Assembly: GCA_015055815.1 (NCBI GenBank)
Contig: SVHM01000001.1
Span: forward strand, 357,774-421,773
Length of the DNA stretch: 64,000 nucleotides
Direction of reading: 5' to 3'
Origin: Clostridiales bacterium
Lineage (GTDB): Bacteria > Bacillota > Clostridia > Christensenellales > UBA1242
Below, piece after piece: positions 52,622-63,267 of the stretch (positions are counted from its first letter, which is position 1; each line of letters begins with the position of its first letter). Under the pieces are notes generated by a model. That model ran no database searches. It was not told the DNA's origin and was given only the letters and a program-made list of their open reading frames with translations. Both the position numbers and the translations under genes were made by a program.

Positions 52622-54325
52622 TTATTTTAACGATTTCATCACTTTTTTTCGACTGAAATTAAGATATTTTTTTTCTTTTTTAGAAAATACATTTCCGAAA
52701 TATATCCAAAGTATATAGATAACTATCCCCACAATAGCCGTTGAAATCATAGAAGCAAAATAATTAATGCTAGACTTTAACGCCCAGTCGGAAATGACCA
52801 TAAACACAAATACTATCCCCGACACAATTATCGGTTGAAATAGTTCTCTCATAAAATGCATATCAAACTGCATGTATTTTTTCAAATTCCATATAAGTAT
52901 ACTAGAACTAATAATTAAGAATATTATATTAGCAATAAGACCACCAAATATATTTACTTCTACAATTCCCGTTAAACTATATACAAAAATTGTTCTTACT
53001 ACAACCGATACAAGTAGAGTTATAAATGGAATAAATGATTTTCCAATTGCCTGAAAAATTGATATTAATGTCTGTAAAAACGCATAGTAAATTATTGAAA
53101 CACTATTAACTTTCATCATTCTTACAAGGTAGAAATACTCGTCTATTACCACGCTATCTAGCCCATCTCCATATAAAAATCTTATGTAATCTTCAGCATA
53201 CACATAAACTATTACAAACATTATAAGACTAAGTACCCAAGTGATTTTTATAAAAAACTTTGTCCTATGCTTAATTTCATTTGTATCGTTTTGTGCAACA
53301 AGCCCACTAAGAGACGGCACTAATGTCGTTGCAATACCAGTTATAAGTATTATAGGCAAACTTGTAAGCGATTGCACCACACCACCAGAAAGCCCATACA
53401 ATGCGGTAGAAACATGTGATGAAAAGCCACTAGACACAAGTATGTTTATTATCATAAAACTATCAAGCATTGTAGCAACTGGTATTACAATGCTTGATAA
53501 TGTGTTTACAACTGACGACTTTAATAATTTCTTTATAGACACCTTTGTAGAATATCGTACAGCGTCTTTGTTTGTTTTGTAAATTTGAGACGACAAAATT
53601 TTTTTATTAGTTTTAATCTTATTTTTTATAAGACCCAAATGATTAAACTTTCTTTTGCTTTTATAAAATAAATTCCTATAGTTATATCTAAGCTGACCTT
53701 TATAACTTATATAATTAATAGCAATAATTATAAGAGCCACTATTTCGCTTACAGTAACACCAATTATCGCACCAACGACTGCATAACCTATTCCATACAC
53801 ACAAAGTCTATGAGCAAGAATTAGTCCAATACTAAGCTTTGCAATTTGTTCAATTATAAGCGAAACGGTTGTAGGTACCATATTTTCAATACCTTGAAAA
53901 TACCCCCTAATAGTAGCAATTAGACTAGATATAATAATGGCAGGAGAAATAGTAATATATCCAATACTAGCATTTACATTTCCCTGCATTTCAGCTATAG
54001 TTTTACTAAAAATAAGGATAATAATTGTAAAAAACAAACTGATTAAAAAGGTAATTATCAAAGCCACCCTAAAAAGTTTATGTTCATTATAAATGTTCCT
54101 TACCTTTCTACATTTAGCCACTTCCATAGATAATGACACAGATATACCACTACTACAAATGGTAATTATAAGTGAGTATATGGGGAAAATTAAATAATAA
54201 AGTCCCATTCCGCTACTACCCAAAATATTGGTTAGTGGAATTTTATAAATAGCCCCTATCGCTTTTGCAAAAAAACCACCAAGAGCAAGGATAATTGCAC
54301 TTATTACAAATGAATTTTTTTTCAT
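52622..54325 (-). CDS. spoVB: SpoVB/MurJ-type lipid-linked oligosaccharide flippase
   Basis: Polytopic membrane protein of 567 residues with about fourteen hydrophobic segments (polysaccharide-biosynthesis/MATE-like fold). It begins ALGGFFAKAIGAIYKIPLTN, the signature start of Firmicutes SpoVB/YtgP proteins. SpoVB is required for spore cortex formation and relatives flip lipid II. It follows spoVT by 1 bp, which supports the SpoVB rather than a vegetative MurJ assignment. A basic insertion (about residues 215-260) separates the two halves. Confidence 0.88.
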   Translation of the reverse strand: MKKNSFVISAIILALGGFFAKAIGAIYKIPLTNILGSSGMGLYYLIFPIYSLIITICSSGISVSLSMEVAKCRKVRNIYNEHKLFRVALIITFLISLFFTIIILIFSKTIAEMQGNVNASIGYITISPAIIISSLIATIRGYFQGIENMVPTTVSLIIEQIAKLSIGLILAHRLCVYGIGYAVVGAIIGVTVSEIVALIIIAINYISYKGQLRYNYRNLFYKSKRKFNHLGLIKNKIKTNKKILSSQIYKTNKDAVRYSTKVSIKKLLKSSVVNTLSSIVIPVATMLDSFMIINILVSSGFSSHVSTALYGLSGGVVQSLTSLPIILITGIATTLVPSLSGLVAQNDTNEIKHRTKFFIKITWVLSLIMFVIVYVYAEDYIRFLYGDGLDSVVIDEYFYLVRMMKVNSVSIIYYAFLQTLISIFQAIGKSFIPFITLLVSVVVRTIFVYSLTGIVEVNIFGGLIANIIFLIISSSILIWNLKKYMQFDMHFMRELFQPIIVSGIVFVFMVISDWALKSSINYFASMISTAIVGIVIYILWIYFGNVFSKKEKKYLNFSRKKVMKSLK

Positions 54326-54326
54326 A

Positions 54327-54875
54327 CTATTCCAATTGTTTACTCAAAAATTTTGCAATTAATTTCATAGCAACAAGATGCTCACCCGTAAAATCAGTTT
54401 CCCCTTTAGTGTCGCAAAGAATAATAAGCCCTTCTACATCACCTTGAATTGAAATTGGAAATATAAACTGCGAAATATATGTACTTTTGTCTTCTTGAAT
54501 AATGGGAATTATAGTTGTTTCTTCCATTTTGCTAGCCTTATAACAATTACCACCATCAATAATGTCGAGTATCTCATTTGAAAATTTCATATTCAAATAT
54601 ACTTTTTTGCTACCACCATTACAACTAATAATTTTATCCCTATCACCAATTAAAACAATACAGTCAAAAAGTTCACATAATACTTCAGAAAACTCTTCTG
54701 CATAATCACTTATTTGGTTTACTAGAGAATATTTACAAAGTACAATTTCCCCCGTAGGAAGAAGCCCAAATTCAATAGGCGACCCTTCCTTAATTCTCAT
54801 ACATCTTCTAATTTCTTTTGGAATTACAAGCCTTCCCAAATTATCTAATTTTCTAACAATTCCAGTATCTTTCAT
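54327..54875 (-). CDS. spoVT: Stage V sporulation regulator SpoVT
   Basis: AbrB-type DNA-binding regulator of late forespore genes, 182 residues. N-terminal swapped-hairpin domain (GIVRKLDNLGRLVIPKEIRR, about 5-24, then GSPIEFGLLPTGEIVLCKY) is followed by a GAF-like sensor domain (about 60-182). The spoVT-spoVB gene pair is conserved in endospore formers. It is strong evidence that the organism sporulates. Confidence 0.93.
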   Translation of the reverse strand: MKDTGIVRKLDNLGRLVIPKEIRRCMRIKEGSPIEFGLLPTGEIVLCKYSLVNQISDYAEEFSEVLCELFDCIVLIGDRDKIISCNGGSKKVYLNMKFSNEILDIIDGGNCYKASKMEETTIIPIIQEDKSTYISQFIFPISIQGDVEGLIILCDTKGETDFTGEHLVAMKLIAKFLSKQLE

Positions 54876-54946
54876 AATTACCTTCTAAAGTTTTAACTAC
54901 TTTTATTATCTGAAAAATACCCTTACTTTATGTAAGCAAATAAAAA

Positions 54947-54971
54947 AAATTAGGAAATTAATTCCTAATTT
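54947..54971 (-). terminator. Intrinsic terminator
   Basis: AAATTAGGAA / TTCCTAATTT hairpin at the stop of the DUF975-like gene, T-rich beyond it on the minus strand. Confidence 0.7.
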
Positions 54972-55962
54972 ATTTTTTAGTTTTTTTGTTTGCACTAGCT
55001 TTTAGATTGGTTTTATTTTTTACATTTGTTTTTGTACTTTTATTAGATGTTGATTTTGTTGTTTTCACCTCTTTTTTAGTTGAAGTTTCTTTCTTACTTT
55101 CAACACTCTCTGCAACTTTTAAATCTTCTTTAAATTCATCAATCTTTATCTCTTGTTCTTTATTTTTATCATTTTCTAATTTCTTTTTTTCTTCTTTTAA
55201 TTTCTTTTCTTCTAATTTTCTTTGTTGTCTCCTATCTTCATAAGAAAGTACATCTTCAAAGAATATTTGATTACAAGAATGGAAATATACCGTAATCATT
55301 GAATACATGAATATAAAAATTATTATACTACAAATAGCAATTAACCAACTAATTATTATACTTTCTGAAAGCAACATATATACTAGTATCATAAACATTC
55401 CGCCTACAATAAATAGTAAAAAGTAGACAAAATAAAATACCAATTTATAAGAGAAAAGTGCAAGTCTATTTCCAATCATATGTCTGGCACATTCTTTAAA
55501 AGCTTGACTAAGTCTAGGATACTCATTTTTTTCATAAAAGAATAAAATCATTGAAAAGAATGCTATAGCAAATCCAGCCGGAACAAGCCATAAAATTCCG
55601 CCAAATATATACATAAAGAAAAGTAATGTTGTGATATAAACTACTCTTAATGTTTTCATATCAAATTTAATTTGAGAATAAATAACATTAATACTTGGCT
55701 GTTCTCCATCTAAAACCAAATTAAAATATTTAATGTATCCCAGTTGCATAGGTCCTACAAATATAGCAAACAAAATAACACCAACTGTAAATATAGCAAA
55801 CTGGTCAAATAACATAGACATAATAAGTGGCACAAGCACAACCAAGGCAAGTGGAGTAACCATTGCAAAAGTTCCCATAAATAATTGACTAAACTTACCT
55901 TTAAGTCTAATTGCTCCGAACTTTACAAGTTGTAAACCATTAGCACATTCTTTTCTTTCCAT
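54970..55962 (-). CDS. DUF975-like integral membrane protein with Lys-rich tail
   Basis: Protein of 330 residues. The start is the ATG at 55962 (TTGGAG upstream), with a GTG two codons earlier as alternative. Six hydrophobic segments (about 25-235) are followed by a 95-residue highly charged, Lys/Glu/Thr-rich tail (from QQRKLEEKKLKEEKKKLEND). The membrane part, with GPMQLGYIKYFNLVLDGEQP and FYEKNEYPRLSQAFKECARHMIGN, resembles DUF975 membrane proteins. The tail is probably cytoplasmic and might contact nucleic acid or acidic lipids. Function unknown. Confidence 0.65.
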   Translation of the reverse strand: MERKECANGLQLVKFGAIRLKGKFSQLFMGTFAMVTPLALVVLVPLIMSMLFDQFAIFTVGVILFAIFVGPMQLGYIKYFNLVLDGEQPSINVIYSQIKFDMKTLRVVYITTLLFFMYIFGGILWLVPAGFAIAFFSMILFFYEKNEYPRLSQAFKECARHMIGNRLALFSYKLVFYFVYFLLFIVGGMFMILVYMLLSESIIISWLIAICSIIIFIFMYSMITVYFHSCNQIFFEDVLSYEDRRQQRKLEEKKLKEEKKKLENDKNKEQEIKIDEFKEDLKVAESVESKKETSTKKEVKTTKSTSNKSTKTNVKNKTNLKASANKKTKK

Positions 55963-56065
55963 ACTCACTCCAATTATAAATTTATAATTATAATTATTAT
56001 TAATTATAACAAATAAATACCCTTTCTCAAAATATTATTAACCAAATTGTTTTACTTCAATAAAA

Positions 56066-56093
56066 AAGATAACTAAGTACCCTTAGTTATCTT
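56066..56093 (-). terminator. Intrinsic terminator of the giant surface protein gene
   Basis: AAGATAACTAAG / CTTAGTTATCTT hairpin, T-rich on the minus strand, a few bases after the stop at 56103. Confidence 0.85.
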
Positions 56094-56102
56094 CTTATCT
56101 AT

Positions 56103-59100
56103 TTAATTAGTTGGCAACAATTTAATATCAATTGTATATCCATTTTCAAAAGCACTTAAATGCTTACTAAATCCGTACACATTTTCTTTTAAAGTAATCT
56201 TCAAAACACCTTCAAATTCAGTATCTAAAGTATAAACTATTATTCCAGTAGCACTATCATAATAGTTTGTATTCTGTCCACTACCATCAACAATGCTTAT
56301 ATCCAAATTAGAATATATAGAATTGTCTGCAACAGGTGAGCCAGCGAAAATTTCTTCTAATGTTTTACTACTATCATATTCATAAATTTCAAATGCATTA
56401 CCTATAAGTGTTGTACCATCTTTAAATAGTATATTGCTATAATTATCGCTTACTTTTAAAATATATGTAGGTGTAACTCTAACAACCAAGTCAATTGAAA
56501 TAGTAAATCCATTATAAGAAAGGTTAACCTTACAAGTAGTTTCGTATTTGTTAACAACTGCACCACTCGTATATATATCGTATATGGTAGTAGATTGCAA
56601 ATTATCACCCGTTTTTGCAATCGGTCCACTTACAGAAGTAAGTAAATGTTGAACTTCATTTTCACCACTTGAACCTGTAGTTAATATGCTTGCACTTCCT
56701 GCTCCGCCACTTTGAGTGTTGTCACTTCCAGGAATTACAAATTGACCGTTTTGTTTTACTTTAAGGACAAATGCACTGAATATATCTTCTAAAGCTACAG
56801 AATAGTTAGATGGCATATCAAGATAATATTTATCGCCACTCTCTATCAACGTAGCCTTACCCATCTTATCATTATTTGATGCATCATTAGTATCAAAACC
56901 AAGACCAGTAGTTGGAGCAACAAACTCAAACTCATAATTAGGCATTATCTCTATCGCAAGAATTCTAGTTTCTGTAACACCTTTATATTCATATGTCATC
57001 TCAATATAAGCATACTGCTCATCTTGTGATGGATTAAACTGAATTCTAAATGATGAAATATCACTTTGTGTTTCACTATCATCAGCCTTTTTCCATTTTA
57101 ACAAAGTATCACCAGAAATTTCTACATTTGAGTCCGGTTCACCACTTAAAAACTTAACACCAGGAGACCTTTCAATTATTTCAAACGTCACATGTCTAAA
57201 GAATGTTGGATTATTTTCACTATCAATAAATATATATCCACCTTCTGATGTAGGAATAGATGTTGACACATTAAAGTCATAATAATTATCAGGCACATCA
57301 ATTACAAACTTCTCAATAGTTTTCATTGTTGACCTAGATTTAGCCAATTCAACTTTAGTAATTTCAGTAGTTATATTACTGTTACTTTCGTCTGTACTAT
57401 CACCTTCAGTTGCAATAGAAGCTCCACCTTGTGAGTCTCCTTCACTTCCGCCTTCTGGAGTGGTAGTAGTATTATTATGTACTACCGCATAGCCAACACT
57501 TAAATCAATATTTTCTTGATAAATGTTATACCTAATACAATTTACAAATATTTCACCATCATTACTAGTTGATGTAATTATTAAGAATGCATCCACTCCA
57601 GTAATTGAAGTTATTTTATGAGTTGCGCCAGTATCTACTTCTACATATTTACCATCTTCAAATTTATGAGTTGCCCCAGTAGAAGCAGGCTCAAATGTAG
57701 CAACTTCTTCACCATATGAGAATGTAGGTGTAAATGTATTTTTATCAAATGCTTTTAAATACTTATTATTTTCGAAAGTTATCTTTTCACCATTAGCACT
57801 ATACAATTCAATATTTTCATTAACTGGTGCTTTAATTTCTTTTTCAGTATCTGAATATATGTAATTTCTAATATCACTTCCAGAAGCTTCTTGTCTTATT
57901 TCAAAAAGTTCTCCTAACAAGTAAGCGTATTTTTTACCACCTAGTGAAATACCTGGCATACATTTTCCAGCTGGGACAACTAATTTATATGCAGTATTGA
58001 CAGGTGGTTGACTTTCTCCACTACCACCTTCTTCCGAGCCATTAGCACCTTCGCCATCCCCTTCAGTATCACCATCACCTTCTTCAAGAACTGAAACAAC
58101 ACTAGTATCAACAACTGCTATCATCTCTTCTCCACCTGGGAATATAAATGTCCAAGTGTCAGTACCATCATTCTTTTCTGTTGATGTAATAGTCTTACCA
58201 TTTATATTAAGAACACACTCATCATCAATGACTTTTGCTGTAAAGATTAAATCTGCACCCAACTGATAAATGGTTGATGCAATTGTATACTCATGATAAA
58301 CGCCTACTCCAGCATCATTCTTTTTGTTATCAACATACGTTTTTAATGTATTTATATCAGCTTGAGATGCGTCAACATTTTCAAGATTTACAACATCTCC
58401 ACTATAAAGCGAATAAATTTCACTCATATCTAGTGTACCATGTGAGAAATCTGAATTTGATGTGGCAGGCGGAGTTTGACTTCCTTCACCATCTTGTGTA
58501 GACACATTACCACTAGTAGTTTGTGCTTGAGTAAAGGTTAAACCTTTGCTTGATGGATTATCTGAGTATTGAGCATTTATATTAATGTTGTATTGATTAG
58601 AATTAGTTAACCTTACTCCACTAACACTCAATTTTTTCACAATAAAGTCAACAGTATTTCTTGACTCTGTAATAATATCTGCATAAGGTTCATTTCCACT
58701 TGCAAACATTTTCATTGTTGAACCTTGTTCAGCAATATCTACATTTTCTACTTTGATTGTAAATGTAAGGTACTCATCATCAGCAGAAGAAACATTATTT
58801 ATAGTTATAGATTCAGCATACGACTTACCACTTGCATCCGTTCCTAATAAATTTAAACTATAACTTTCTTTTAATCTAACAAATGCTTTTGCTTGGTTAG
58901 TAGCATTATCAATAGCATAGTCATATTTGCTATTATCAGTTATATGTTCACCTTTTGCATTTACAAGATAATCACTAGCAGAACTAATTGCAGATGTTGT
59001 AATATCATCAAATGTCACATCTATATTATCACCCATAGTCATACTGCCATTACTTGCATAAAGTGTCAATTCAGAGTCATATAACAACTTTAACTTTAAG

Positions 59101-61538
59101 AAATTGTTTATTCCTTTTGTTGTATTTCCAAGATTAATAAACGCACTAGCATTAGCACTATAATCTTTAGTTAAAATATTTCTCTTCCCACTAAATTCAA
59201 AAGTGTTATCTGCGTCATCAGTCCAAGTAGGTAAATTTTCATCTTCAATTAAATTTTGTGTGTAGAAATTAACACTTTCTGGTAAACAGTCAATTGAAAC
59301 AGATTGCATATTTGATACATCGGTAGCAGTAGCTTCAACTACAACCAATTGAACACCCTTTGCACCCGTCTCTTCACCATCTTCGCCTTCTTCACCTTCA
59401 ACTTCAACAGCATTCTCCTGAGAGAAATCAATAATATTACCATTGATATCAATTGCATTACCTTCAGCATCTGTTAAATATACAACTGCAAATACTTTTA
59501 CAAATTCGTCATTTGTTGTTACATTAATAGCCCTTAAATAGAATTTATTAGTTGTTGTATTATATGTATGTATCCTTTCACCAACAAGTCCCGTAATCTC
59601 TTCTTGTGTTTTTATATCAAAGAAAGTATAAGTTCCAGTTGATACAACCCTTTTTATAGGCTCTTCTCCATCACCTTCTGAAGCTACATTTGATGATTTC
59701 TCAACAAAATACATAACTTTGGTATAAGTAGGAGTATTTGTTCTATTGTTTGCCAAAGTCAAATCTTGTTTGTTTACTAGATTGCCTTGATTTTGAATTT
59801 TCCCACTATTAATTACCATGCTTGGATTGAAGTTTTCAAATCTCATCATATCTGTTTGATTATAAGTTGCTTCTTTATATCCAATTGAAATTTGAGTAAA
59901 ATTATAATACTTAGTAATTTTTTGTGTATTAATATCTTCGTTTGTCATCTCAAACATAACAATCAAAGAATAATCTAATGAACTAATCTTTGGCACATTG
60001 AATGAGAACTTCCATTGTTCTAAGCCTTTAGCATCATATCCATCTGTTTGAATACCAAAATAATTTACCTTTTTATTTTCTTTATCTCCCGTCAAAGTAG
60101 TTAGTTTTACAAGATAACCTTCTATACCACTTTGATCGCCTTCTTCATCATAAATTATTGGCTCTTCACCTATTTTGCTTGGAAAGCCATTTGATGTTTC
60201 CAAAACTTCATATGTTGGATAGCCGATCCATTCGCTCTTTACTTCTGCAAATTTTTCTTTTGAGAAATAAATAGTAGGAATAAGTGATAATTTATTTCTA
60301 AAATAACTATAGTCACTACTTGGGAATGTTTTATTTGTATCTGCTGAATAAATTGTAGCGTTTAAGTTAAACTTTTCAACAACTTTCTCTAAGTTCATTT
60401 TTTCAGTAGTTTGAGCTGAGAAAGGAAGAGTTATTGCATCTGCAGAAGTTATTCCATTAACAGTCGCATCTAATACTTCAATAGTTGTTTCAGTAGTTAC
60501 AAACACATATTTCAAAGAACTTTGTACATGTGACAATGAACTAAAAGTAACTTTTCCACTATTTAAAGCTATCATGTTATTTTCATTCATTTCTTTATAA
60601 TCATCGTCATCAATGTCAAAATATTTTATGTAAGTATTAAAAAATTGAGAATATTCGCTTATTAAATTTTTAATAGCATCTGCTTCTTCCATATCTTTGA
60701 TAGCAGTTTCTAGCTCTTTAAATCCCTTCGCAATATACTCATCTTGAATTTGTTTTGTCCTATGCATTCTAGCTTTTACAACTATTGTTCCAGGAGTTGA
60801 TGGTTCAACAGGCACTTGAAAATAGTATTTACCATCACTTGCTTTTTGTGGTACTAGTTCATTAGCCCCAAATACCTTGCATTGATCTTTAAGCAATTTG
60901 CTTGGTTCTTGAGCAGTTGGTCTACTATAGTAATCATAACCAATTTCAATATTCTTTAAGTTCTCAATTACACCATCTTTACCGGCATCTAAATAAAATG
61001 CATTTACAAGGCTACTATTTAGATAAATATATCTATCGCCTTCTTTCGATACAGCCATTTGATAATTTTTCATAGGCTCTTTATTCAATCTACCATCTGA
61101 GAAGAATACAACATCATCAGGAACTGGTACATCACATATAAGAGTGAATGCAACATGTCCAACACCCTTAGTAGCAGTAATATTAACTACACCACCAACA
61201 TGATTACCATTTTCATCCTTTCTAATCTTCAAAGTGAACTCTTCACCCGCTTTTACAGTTTTAGGTGGGTCTTGCAACACGCCAACATCATCTGTAATTT
61301 TAAGCTCCAATTCTTTATCTGTTGCATTGTCGGGATAGCAGTTAATAGTAAGTGGGACATCTTCCAAAGAATATACCACCCTACTTGTTTCTTCTCTTGA
61401 CCCAAAATAAAGCGCTTCAACAGTAATAGTTTCCTTTTTGAAACCACCTGCAATAGCATAAATACCGAAGCCAAGACCTACGGCACCAACGAAAGCACCT
61501 AAACAAATTCCAACAATTTTTAAAATTCTTTTAAACAT
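56103..61538 (-). CDS. Giant membrane-anchored extracellular protein (about 1,811 residues)
   Basis: No named family is recognised. The start at 61538 follows GGGAAG. A TTG five codons earlier is part of that site. A basic N-terminus (MFKRILK) and one hydrophobic segment (about 8-30, IVGICLGAFVGAVGLGFGIY) act as signal/anchor. The rest is extracellular, beta-rich and with Asn/Ser/Thr-rich strands. The early part looks like Ig-like modules (VPLTINCYPDNATDKELELK, GGVVNITATKGVG). At least three acidic Gly/Glu/Ser linkers occur near residues 715, 1160 and 1365. No sortase motif, SLH or choline-binding repeats are seen. Adhesion or envelope structure is a guess from architecture. Confidence 0.65.
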   Translation of the reverse strand: MFKRILKIVGICLGAFVGAVGLGFGIYAIAGGFKKETITVEALYFGSREETSRVVYSLEDVPLTINCYPDNATDKELELKITDDVGVLQDPPKTVKAGEEFTLKIRKDENGNHVGGVVNITATKGVGHVAFTLICDVPVPDDVVFFSDGRLNKEPMKNYQMAVSKEGDRYIYLNSSLVNAFYLDAGKDGVIENLKNIEIGYDYYSRPTAQEPSKLLKDQCKVFGANELVPQKASDGKYYFQVPVEPSTPGTIVVKARMHRTKQIQDEYIAKGFKELETAIKDMEEADAIKNLISEYSQFFNTYIKYFDIDDDDYKEMNENNMIALNSGKVTFSSLSHVQSSLKYVFVTTETTIEVLDATVNGITSADAITLPFSAQTTEKMNLEKVVEKFNLNATIYSADTNKTFPSSDYSYFRNKLSLIPTIYFSKEKFAEVKSEWIGYPTYEVLETSNGFPSKIGEEPIIYDEEGDQSGIEGYLVKLTTLTGDKENKKVNYFGIQTDGYDAKGLEQWKFSFNVPKISSLDYSLIVMFEMTNEDINTQKITKYYNFTQISIGYKEATYNQTDMMRFENFNPSMVINSGKIQNQGNLVNKQDLTLANNRTNTPTYTKVMYFVEKSSNVASEGDGEEPIKRVVSTGTYTFFDIKTQEEITGLVGERIHTYNTTTNKFYLRAINVTTNDEFVKVFAVVYLTDAEGNAIDINGNIIDFSQENAVEVEGEEGEDGEETGAKGVQLVVVEATATDVSNMQSVSIDCLPESVNFYTQNLIEDENLPTWTDDADNTFEFSGKRNILTKDYSANASAFINLGNTTKGINNFLKLKLLYDSELTLYASNGSMTMGDNIDVTFDDITTSAISSASDYLVNAKGEHITDNSKYDYAIDNATNQAKAFVRLKESYSLNLLGTDASGKSYAESITINNVSSADDEYLTFTIKVENVDIAEQGSTMKMFASGNEPYADIITESRNTVDFIVKKLSVSGVRLTNSNQYNININAQYSDNPSSKGLTFTQAQTTSGNVSTQDGEGSQTPPATSNSDFSHGTLDMSEIYSLYSGDVVNLENVDASQADINTLKTYVDNKKNDAGVGVYHEYTIASTIYQLGADLIFTAKVIDDECVLNINGKTITSTEKNDGTDTWTFIFPGGEEMIAVVDTSVVSVLEEGDGDTEGDGEGANGSEEGGSGESQPPVNTAYKLVVPAGKCMPGISLGGKKYAYLLGELFEIRQEASGSDIRNYIYSDTEKEIKAPVNENIELYSANGEKITFENNKYLKAFDKNTFTPTFSYGEEVATFEPASTGATHKFEDGKYVEVDTGATHKITSITGVDAFLIITSTSNDGEIFVNCIRYNIYQENIDLSVGYAVVHNNTTTTPEGGSEGDSQGGASIATEGDSTDESNSNITTEITKVELAKSRSTMKTIEKFVIDVPDNYYDFNVSTSIPTSEGGYIFIDSENNPTFFRHVTFEIIERSPGVKFLSGEPDSNVEISGDTLLKWKKADDSETQSDISSFRIQFNPSQDEQYAYIEMTYEYKGVTETRILAIEIMPNYEFEFVAPTTGLGFDTNDASNNDKMGKATLIESGDKYYLDMPSNYSVALEDIFSAFVLKVKQNGQFVIPGSDNTQSGGAGSASILTTGSSGENEVQHLLTSVSGPIAKTGDNLQSTTIYDIYTSGAVVNKYETTCKVNLSYNGFTISIDLVVRVTPTYILKVSDNYSNILFKDGTTLIGNAFEIYEYDSSKTLEEIFAGSPVADNSIYSNLDISIVDGSGQNTNYYDSATGIIVYTLDTEFEGVLKITLKENVYGFSKHLSAFENGYTIDIKLLPTN

Positions 61539-61708
61539 CTTAATTCTTCCCAAACTTAAATATTTTTATTTTCCATCATTCAAAAAAACTCAAATATAAT
61601 CTAAAAAAGATTACACTTATACTTATTATAAGTAATATTTACAAATTAATTATATATATTAGCAACTTTTTTGTCAAACAAATACCATTATCTATTAAAA
61701 AAAGACAA

Positions 61709-61738
61709 AAAAAGTACTCAAAAATTTGAGCACTTTTT
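61709..61738 (-). terminator. Intrinsic terminator after the Ig-like lipoprotein gene
   Basis: AAAAAGTACTCAAA / TTTGAGCACTTTTT (one mismatch), T-rich on the minus strand. It separates the lipoprotein gene from the giant gene. Confidence 0.8.
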
Positions 61739-61741
61739 AAA

Positions 61742-63145
61742 CTATTCAATTACTTGGACAGAGAAGTTTACAACCACCTTGTCATCAAGCTTAATTTCAA
61801 AATTATAAGTACCAATACTTTCTATAATAAAAGCCTTGTTGTCAAGTAATTTTTTATCTCCATTAATATAATAAATTTGATACTCATCATACACTTCCAT
61901 ATCTTCAAGATATAGAGAGAATATCATTTCTTTTTTGCTTCCCCATATCGGGTCATTAATGTTCATTACGAAACAATTATCATTATCTGCATCAATTACA
62001 GATGAAGAATACTTGGCTTTTACCGAATAATGTTCACCTTTTACAACTTCAACAAGTTTTATAAATACCAGATTTTTAGACTCATCAAATTCATCTTGTT
62101 GATATACAACCCCAACTCTTTGAAGCCCTAATTTTTTAAATTTAAATGTTCCAACAAATCCCCTATACTTATCATACTCTACTAGTCCAATTAATTCAAT
62201 TTCTTCAGATGGCATAAAACGACTAGTTGAATAATCTTCTGGCAAATTAATAACAAACTTATAAGTTTCATCTATAAGACACTTTTCCGTTTCCATAAAA
62301 TTTTCACGAGTAATCTTCATTTCAACATCAGGTATTCCACTTGAAATTTTTACCTTAAAACTAAAAGTTCCCGACGAATGCCCTTCACCTTTTAGATAAT
62401 TATATTTTACTGTAGCTTCACCTTCAGCAATTGCATTATAAAAACCATCTGGCGTGACTTCTATCAAATCGGACTCTGTCCACAAAGCATACGAATTACA
62501 ATCGCTAGGTACTTTAATTATATTAAATACACCTTGACTTCCTGTTTTTACTTCAACATCATTAATTTGCACACTAGTTGCATAAACAACACCTTCAACT
62601 TTCACATCAAAATATATCGTTTCCCTTGCAAACGAAACTGCCACCTTTGTTTGACCTACCGCTTTAGCAGTAATCAACCCACTCTCAAAATTATAATCAA
62701 TAATATTCGAATTGTAGCTAATATTTGGAACTTCTGTGCTTTCTTCGCTAACAGTAATTTTGTTAATAGCGGTTTTTCTAGTAACCAAGTTTAATACAAT
62801 ATTTTCATGAGTTATAGAAATATTACTAGCGACCATTCCTTCAAAAACTATAAGCGCTATTTCACAGTATTTATTCTTTTTGATAGTTGCTCTAATTTTT
62901 GTTGCTCCTGCTTTTTTGGGATATACACACCCATCTTTGATTTCAGCTATTTCTTCATCCAGTACAGCATAAACAATTTCACTATCTGAATTGCTAACTT
63001 CAAAAACCCCATCAGTTAAATCAAATGTTTCATTTTCATATATATTAATAGATTTTATATTGGTAGAAATAGAAGCCTTGTTCCCACAAGACACCAGACC
63101 AACAACTATTATTAACATAAATAGAAAACTAAAAATCTTCTTCAT
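61742..63145 (-). CDS. Surface lipoprotein with Ig-like (Big_2-type) domain
   Basis: Protein of 467 residues with a lipoprotein signal peptide (MKKIFSFLFMLIIVVGLVSC). The lipobox is LVSC with Cys at about residue 20. The first mature domain has the pattern of bacterial Ig-like group 2 modules: INIYENETFDLTDGVFEVSN, VVYAVLDEEIAEI-like IVYAVLDEEIAEI, and PKKAGATKIRATIKKN. Further beta-rich modules follow (ISITHENIVLNLVTRKTAIN, EGEATVKYNYLKGEG). It is upstream of the giant protein gene in the same direction but separated by a terminator. A shared surface role is likely but unproven. Confidence 0.75.
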   Translation of the reverse strand: MKKIFSFLFMLIIVVGLVSCGNKASISTNIKSINIYENETFDLTDGVFEVSNSDSEIVYAVLDEEIAEIKDGCVYPKKAGATKIRATIKKNKYCEIALIVFEGMVASNISITHENIVLNLVTRKTAINKITVSEESTEVPNISYNSNIIDYNFESGLITAKAVGQTKVAVSFARETIYFDVKVEGVVYATSVQINDVEVKTGSQGVFNIIKVPSDCNSYALWTESDLIEVTPDGFYNAIAEGEATVKYNYLKGEGHSSGTFSFKVKISSGIPDVEMKITRENFMETEKCLIDETYKFVINLPEDYSTSRFMPSEEIELIGLVEYDKYRGFVGTFKFKKLGLQRVGVVYQQDEFDESKNLVFIKLVEVVKGEHYSVKAKYSSSVIDADNDNCFVMNINDPIWGSKKEMIFSLYLEDMEVYDEYQIYYINGDKKLLDNKAFIIESIGTYNFEIKLDDKVVVNFSVQVIE

Positions 63146-63224
63146 ATACTATAGTATTTCTCTTTTGAATTTATATATTTTGGTTATTGTACCATATTTT
63201 AAATTAATTTTACAATATAAAAAC

Positions 63225-63255
63225 AAAAAATGCAATTGAAAAACAATTGCATTTT
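63225..63255 (-). terminator. Intrinsic terminator of rplM-rpsI
   Basis: AAAATGCAATTG / CAATTGCATTTT hairpin, T-rich on the minus strand, just after the rpsI stop. Confidence 0.85.
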
Positions 63256-63267
63256 GTATTCGTATAA

